Below the pieces are notes generated by a model that ran no database searches, was not told the origin of the DNA, and saw only the letters and a list, made by a program, of their open reading frames with translations. 5,702 nucleotides of DNA, taken from the NCBI GenBank assembly GCA_018056045.1, contig JAGPGI010000197.1, positions 1 through 5,702 of the forward strand. Direction: 5' to 3'. This DNA is from Paracoccus sp. (in: a-proteobacteria). GTDB lineage: Bacteria > Pseudomonadota > Alphaproteobacteria > Rhodobacterales > Rhodobacteraceae. Positions 1 through 5,702 of this stretch are shown here, in pieces (within the stretch, counting starts at the first letter, position 1; each line of letters opens with the position of its first letter). The position numbers were made by a program, and so were the translations under genes.

Positions 1-388
<388 letters not shown>

Positions 389-394
389 CTAGTC

Positions 395-652
395 TTATCC
401 TTGTCCCTGCGACGGCCCGTTGCGCCGCCGCCAGATCCGCCAGGTCACCAATAGCGACCAGATCATCGCCCCAATCGCCAGCAAATCGGCGAGAAAGACG
501 TATTTCCCGGGCCAGCCCATCCGGCCCCCAATCCATTGCACGCCCAGCCATGCCAGCATGGTCACGGCGATCACCACCGCCACCAGCCGCATCTGCCCGG
601 CATCCGCCGCCTGCCCCGCAGGCGCCGGCTCGTTCCGTTCCCGCCGAGGCAT
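395..652 (-). CDS. Small two-helix membrane protein, DUF5337-like, in the nuo operon
   Basis: This 85-residue protein has unknown function. Residues 1-20 are polar and Ala/Pro rich. Two hydrophobic helices follow at about 22-41 (LVAVVIAVTMLAWLGVQW) and 51-71 (YVFLADLLAIGAMIWSLLVT), separated by a short Gly/Pro loop. The tail WRIWRRRNG is basic. Positive charge on both ends predicts a hairpin with both termini in the cytoplasm. From memory it resembles the DUF5337 proteins found in nuo operons of Rhodobacterales. The start is ATG at 652, overlapping the TGA of the upstream gene as TGATG. GAGG at 660-663 lies 7 bases upstream of it; a TTG one codon earlier would be only 4 bases away. nuoF follows after 6 bases. 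Context suggests a role tied to complex I, perhaps assembly or peripheral stabilisation, but that is inference. The reading frame is secure; the family name is moderately secure. Confidence 0.85.
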   Translation of the reverse strand: MPRRERNEPAPAGQAADAGQMRLVAVVIAVTMLAWLGVQWIGGRMGWPGKYVFLADLLAIGAMIWSLLVTWRIWRRRNGPSQGQG

Positions 653-1326
653 CAATAGACCTCGCCGTCATCGACGCGGTGCGAGAACTCGGTCTCGCCC
701 CCCGCCGCCAGTAGCCTTGCCTGGCCGACCCAGTCGTCGGCCTCGATCCGGTTGCCCATCCGACCCAGCCGATGGGCGTAATCCGCGACCGTCGCGGCGT
801 CCCATTCGGCGATCTGCGCGTAACGGGTGACGCCGTTCTCGTGCAGCCAGTCGGACAGTTTCGGCCCGATGCCCTTGATCCGCATGAGATCGTCGGACGG
901 GGCCGGGTCGGTTTTCTTCTTTGCCGCCGGCTTGGCCGGGCTGGACACAGTCCTGGCCGGCGCGGGCTTGACCGCTTCGACCCCAGGCACGGGTGCCCCG
1001 GCCGGCATCGCCCCGGCCATGATCGGCATCTGCGCCGCCAGATCTGGCCCAAGCGCGCCGCCGACCAGCAGGCTTTCGGGCTGGCGGTCCATCATCTCGC
1101 GCTGCCAGTCGGTGCCGGTCGCCGCATCCTGACCGACGAAAAGCTGCGGCGCCTCGGCGCAGTTCAGCCAGATCAGCATAGCCCCGAACAGCGCAAAGGT
1201 GACGGCCCCCAGAAACAGCCCCGCAAGCCAGTGCAGATCGCCGATCCCCGAGACGAACAGCAGCACAACGACCCCGGCGATGGCCGCCACGATCCAGTTG
1301 TTCCTGCTGCATTCAGCCCGTTCCAT
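652..1326 (-). CDS. Membrane-anchored helix-hairpin-helix (COG3743-like) protein next to nuoE
   Basis: This 224-residue protein is of unproven function. Two hydrophobic helices lie at about 11-28 (WIVAAIAGVVVLLFVSGI) and 33-55. A low-complexity Ala/Pro/Lys linker follows, roughly 100-145. The C-terminal domain, 145-208, contains DDLMRIKGIGPKLSDWLHENG, then a second helical unit ending in DDWVGQARLLA. The KGIGPK loop is a helix-hairpin-helix signature, and the whole domain resembles the FEN1-like helix-3-turn-helix family (COG3743). In other alphaproteobacteria, as I recall, a similar domain forms the C-terminal extension of a longer NuoE. Despite the fold's link to DNA binding, the position inside nuo suggests a complex I-related role; this is inference. 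ATG at 1326 is preceded by a weak AAAGG at 1336-1340. The gene lies 75 bases after nuoE and in the same frame. Its TGA overlaps the next ATG as TGATG. Confidence 0.85.
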   Translation of the reverse strand: MERAECSRNNWIVAAIAGVVVLLFVSGIGDLHWLAGLFLGAVTFALFGAMLIWLNCAEAPQLFVGQDAATGTDWQREMMDRQPESLLVGGALGPDLAAQMPIMAGAMPAGAPVPGVEAVKPAPARTVSSPAKPAAKKKTDPAPSDDLMRIKGIGPKLSDWLHENGVTRYAQIAEWDAATVADYAHRLGRMGNRIEADDWVGQARLLAAGGETEFSHRVDDGEVY

Positions 1327-1365
1327 CCCGATCTGCCTTTCCCCCCGAGGGTATCGCCCTGCAAC

Positions 1366-1397
1366 CGTATCCGTCCTGTGTCCTGTTCTTCGTATCC
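1366..1397. repeat. Short nested direct repeats in the nuoE-HHH spacer
   Basis: On the plus strand, CGTATCC occurs at 1366-1372 and again at 1391-1397. Between them lies a perfect tandem pair of GTCCTGT at 1373-1379 and 1380-1386. The repeats fall in the 75-base spacer between the nuoE stop and the HHH gene start. I see no matching hairpin. They may be a trace of slippage or a small duplication in a region free of coding constraint; no function can be assigned. Confidence 0.6.
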
Positions 1398-1401
1398 CCG
1401 A

Positions 1402-3789
<2,388 letters not shown>

Positions 3790-3793
<4 letters not shown>

Positions 3794-4404
3794 TTCTTGG
3801 CCTCCGCCGCCTTCTCGTCGCCCGGCAGGACGTATTTCGCGCCCTCCCACGGGGACAGGAAGTCGAACTGGCGGTATTCCTGAACCAGATTCACCGGCTC
3901 ATAGACGACGCGTTTTTCGACATCGTTCCAGCGCACCTCGACATAGCCGGTGGTGGGGAAGTCCTTGCGCAGCGGATGACCGCGGAAGCCGTAATCGGTC
4001 AGGATGCGGCGCAGGTCCGGATGGCCCGAGAAATAGATCCCGAACATGTCGAAGACCTCGCGCTCATACCAGTTGGCGCCGGGAAAGACGCCGATCAGGC
4101 TGGGCACCATCTCGTCCTCGCGGACGCGGGCCTTCACGCGGATGCGCAGGTTTTGATACATCGACAGCAGGTGATAAACCATGTCGAAGCGCGCCGGGCG
4201 CGCCGGATTGTCCACCGCCGTGATGTCGATCAGCGTCGAGAAACGGCAATTGGGGTCGTTGCGCAGGAACTCGATCAGCGGAACGATCCCCGACAGCGTC
4301 GATTCGACGGTCAGCTCGCCAAAGGCGACGGTGGTGCCGACCACTTCATTGGGGCGGCGCAGCGAGATATGCTCGGCCAGTTCAAGCAGGGCTTCATCAG
4401 ACAT
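3790..4404 (-). CDS. nuoC: NADH-quinone oxidoreductase subunit C (30 kDa)
   Basis: NuoC (Nqo5) is a cofactor-free subunit of the complex I peripheral arm that packs against NuoD and NuoB. The 204-residue product has the family signature [18 protein letters not shown] at 111-128, which contains the ERE-V-FD-FG core. [20 protein letters not shown] follows at 131-150 and is the most conserved part of the family. The protein ends with the [20 protein letters not shown] segment and a charged tail DEKAAEAKK, all as in Paracoccus Nqo5. ATG at 4404 follows the nuoB stop by 3 bases. GAGG at 4411-4414 inside the nuoB end is 6 bases upstream. It is not fused to nuoD, unlike in Escherichia coli; instead a thioesterase gene separates them. 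The TGA overlaps that gene's GTG start. Confidence 0.98.
3801..3805 (-). promoter_or_regulatory. Shine-Dalgarno site deciding the GTG start of the thioesterase
   Basis: GGAGG within the 3' end of nuoC sits 7 bases before the GTG at 3793. This placement, and the match of residue numbering to FlK from that codon, select GTG over the upstream in-frame ATG at 3850. Confidence 0.8.
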
Positions 4405-4407
4405 GGC

Positions 4408-5382
<975 letters not shown>

Positions 5383-5389
<7 letters not shown>

Positions 5390-5400
5390 CGGTCCGACCC
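5383..5400. promoter_or_regulatory. Small inverted repeat overlapping the -35 box
   Basis: GGGTC at 5383-5387 and GACCC at 5396-5400 are exact inverted arms separated by 8 bases. The left arm lies over the proposed -35 hexamer, where a regulator site would be expected. The arms are only 5 bases long, so chance is a real possibility in this GC-rich sequence. No known operator consensus is recognised. Confidence 0.25.
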
Positions 5401-5464
5401 GGATTTGCACCGCCTTTCCCGCCGCCCGCGGATGCCATGCAACAGGTTTTTCCGAGATTTTTCG

Positions 5465-5702
5465 TCAGTCTTTATGACCAATCCGGCCCAGATGCGTCTC
5501 GCGAAATCCGCCGGACAGCTTGAGCCCATAGCCCAGCGCCCGGTCGGCGCCGACATGCGCCAGCCACAGCCCGCCGGCGGCGATCATGGCGGTCGATCCC
5601 AGCGCAACGCCCGCCACCGTCAACAGAAAGGGCAGCGCGTAAATATGCACGCAATTATAAAGAACCGCGCCGCTGCGCGGCCCGACCAGATAACCCAGCA
5701 TC
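5465..5702 (-). CDS. DUF4260-like small membrane protein, 3' part
   Basis: The frame is open to the right edge of the window, and only the C-terminal 78 or so residues are present. The Met at 5701 is probably internal, because family members, as I recall, have a preceding helix ending in a similar SMLGYL-GP stretch. Visible family features are MLGYLVGPRSGAVLYNCVH, two hydrophobic helices over the next 35 residues, and the closing GYGLKLSGGF followed by THLG. The function of DUF4260 proteins is unknown. The gene ends in TGA at 5465, 167 bases before nuoA, on the same strand. I see no hairpin-plus-T-run terminator after it, so read-through into nuo cannot be excluded. The family call is from memory of the motif pattern and is fairly confident; the true start is outside the window. 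Confidence 0.8.
   Translation of the reverse strand, partial: MLGYLVGPRSGAVLYNCVHIYALPFLLTVAGVALGSTAMIAAGGLWLAHVGADRALGYGLKLSGGFRETHLGRIGHKD

Noticed and set aside
5401..5464. Possible terminator between the DUF4260 gene and nuoA
   Set aside because: There are short A and T runs but no GC-rich hairpin placed before a T run on the minus strand, so no intrinsic terminator can be supported.

Overview
This window reads as a piece of a high-GC alphaproteobacterial chromosome, most likely Paracoccus or a close relative in the Rhodobacterales. The complex I subunits match my memory of the Paracoccus denitrificans Nqo proteins almost residue for residue. Examples are NuoE starting MLRRLSP with iron-sulfur cysteines at 96, 101, 137 and 141, and NuoD starting [12 protein letters not shown]. 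All recognised genes lie on the minus strand, so transcription runs from the right end of the window to the left.

Layout in transcription order: (1) 5702-5465 is the 3' part of a DUF4260-type small membrane protein gene, which runs off the right edge. (2) 5464-5298 is the only sizeable intergenic region. It carries a candidate promoter (TTGACC, 17 bases, TAAACG) for the respiratory operon. (3) 5297-3790 holds nuoA, nuoB and nuoC, tightly packed. (4) 3793-3362 is a small hotdog-fold thioesterase gene of the fluoroacetyl-CoA thioesterase (FlK) type, wedged between nuoC and nuoD. (5) 3359-1402 holds nuoD and nuoE. (6) 1401-1327 is a 75-base spacer with short repeats. (7) 1326-652 encodes a membrane-anchored protein with a C-terminal helix-hairpin-helix domain. 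(8) 652-395 encodes an 85-residue two-helix membrane protein resembling DUF5337. (9) 388-1 is the first 129 codons of nuoF, cut by the left edge.

The operon encodes the proton-pumping NADH:quinone oxidoreductase. NuoE and NuoF form part of the NADH-oxidising module. NuoB, NuoC and NuoD form the connecting module that carries cluster N2 and the quinone site. NuoA is a membrane-arm subunit at the junction. Most junctions overlap or are only a few bases long (TGATG at nuoA/nuoB, nuoD/nuoE and HHH/DUF5337; GTGA at nuoC/thioesterase), which suggests translational coupling. The three accessory genes are not catalytic subunits. They correspond in kind to the unidentified reading frames known within the Paracoccus nqo cluster.

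The points most worth a second look are two. The thioesterase keeps the FlK Thr42/Glu50/His76 triad at identical residue numbers. The HHH gene lies in the same reading frame as nuoE, separated from it by a single TAA with no other stop in between. I see no RNA genes, mobile elements or CRISPR arrays, and no gene-free stretch longer than 300 bases.
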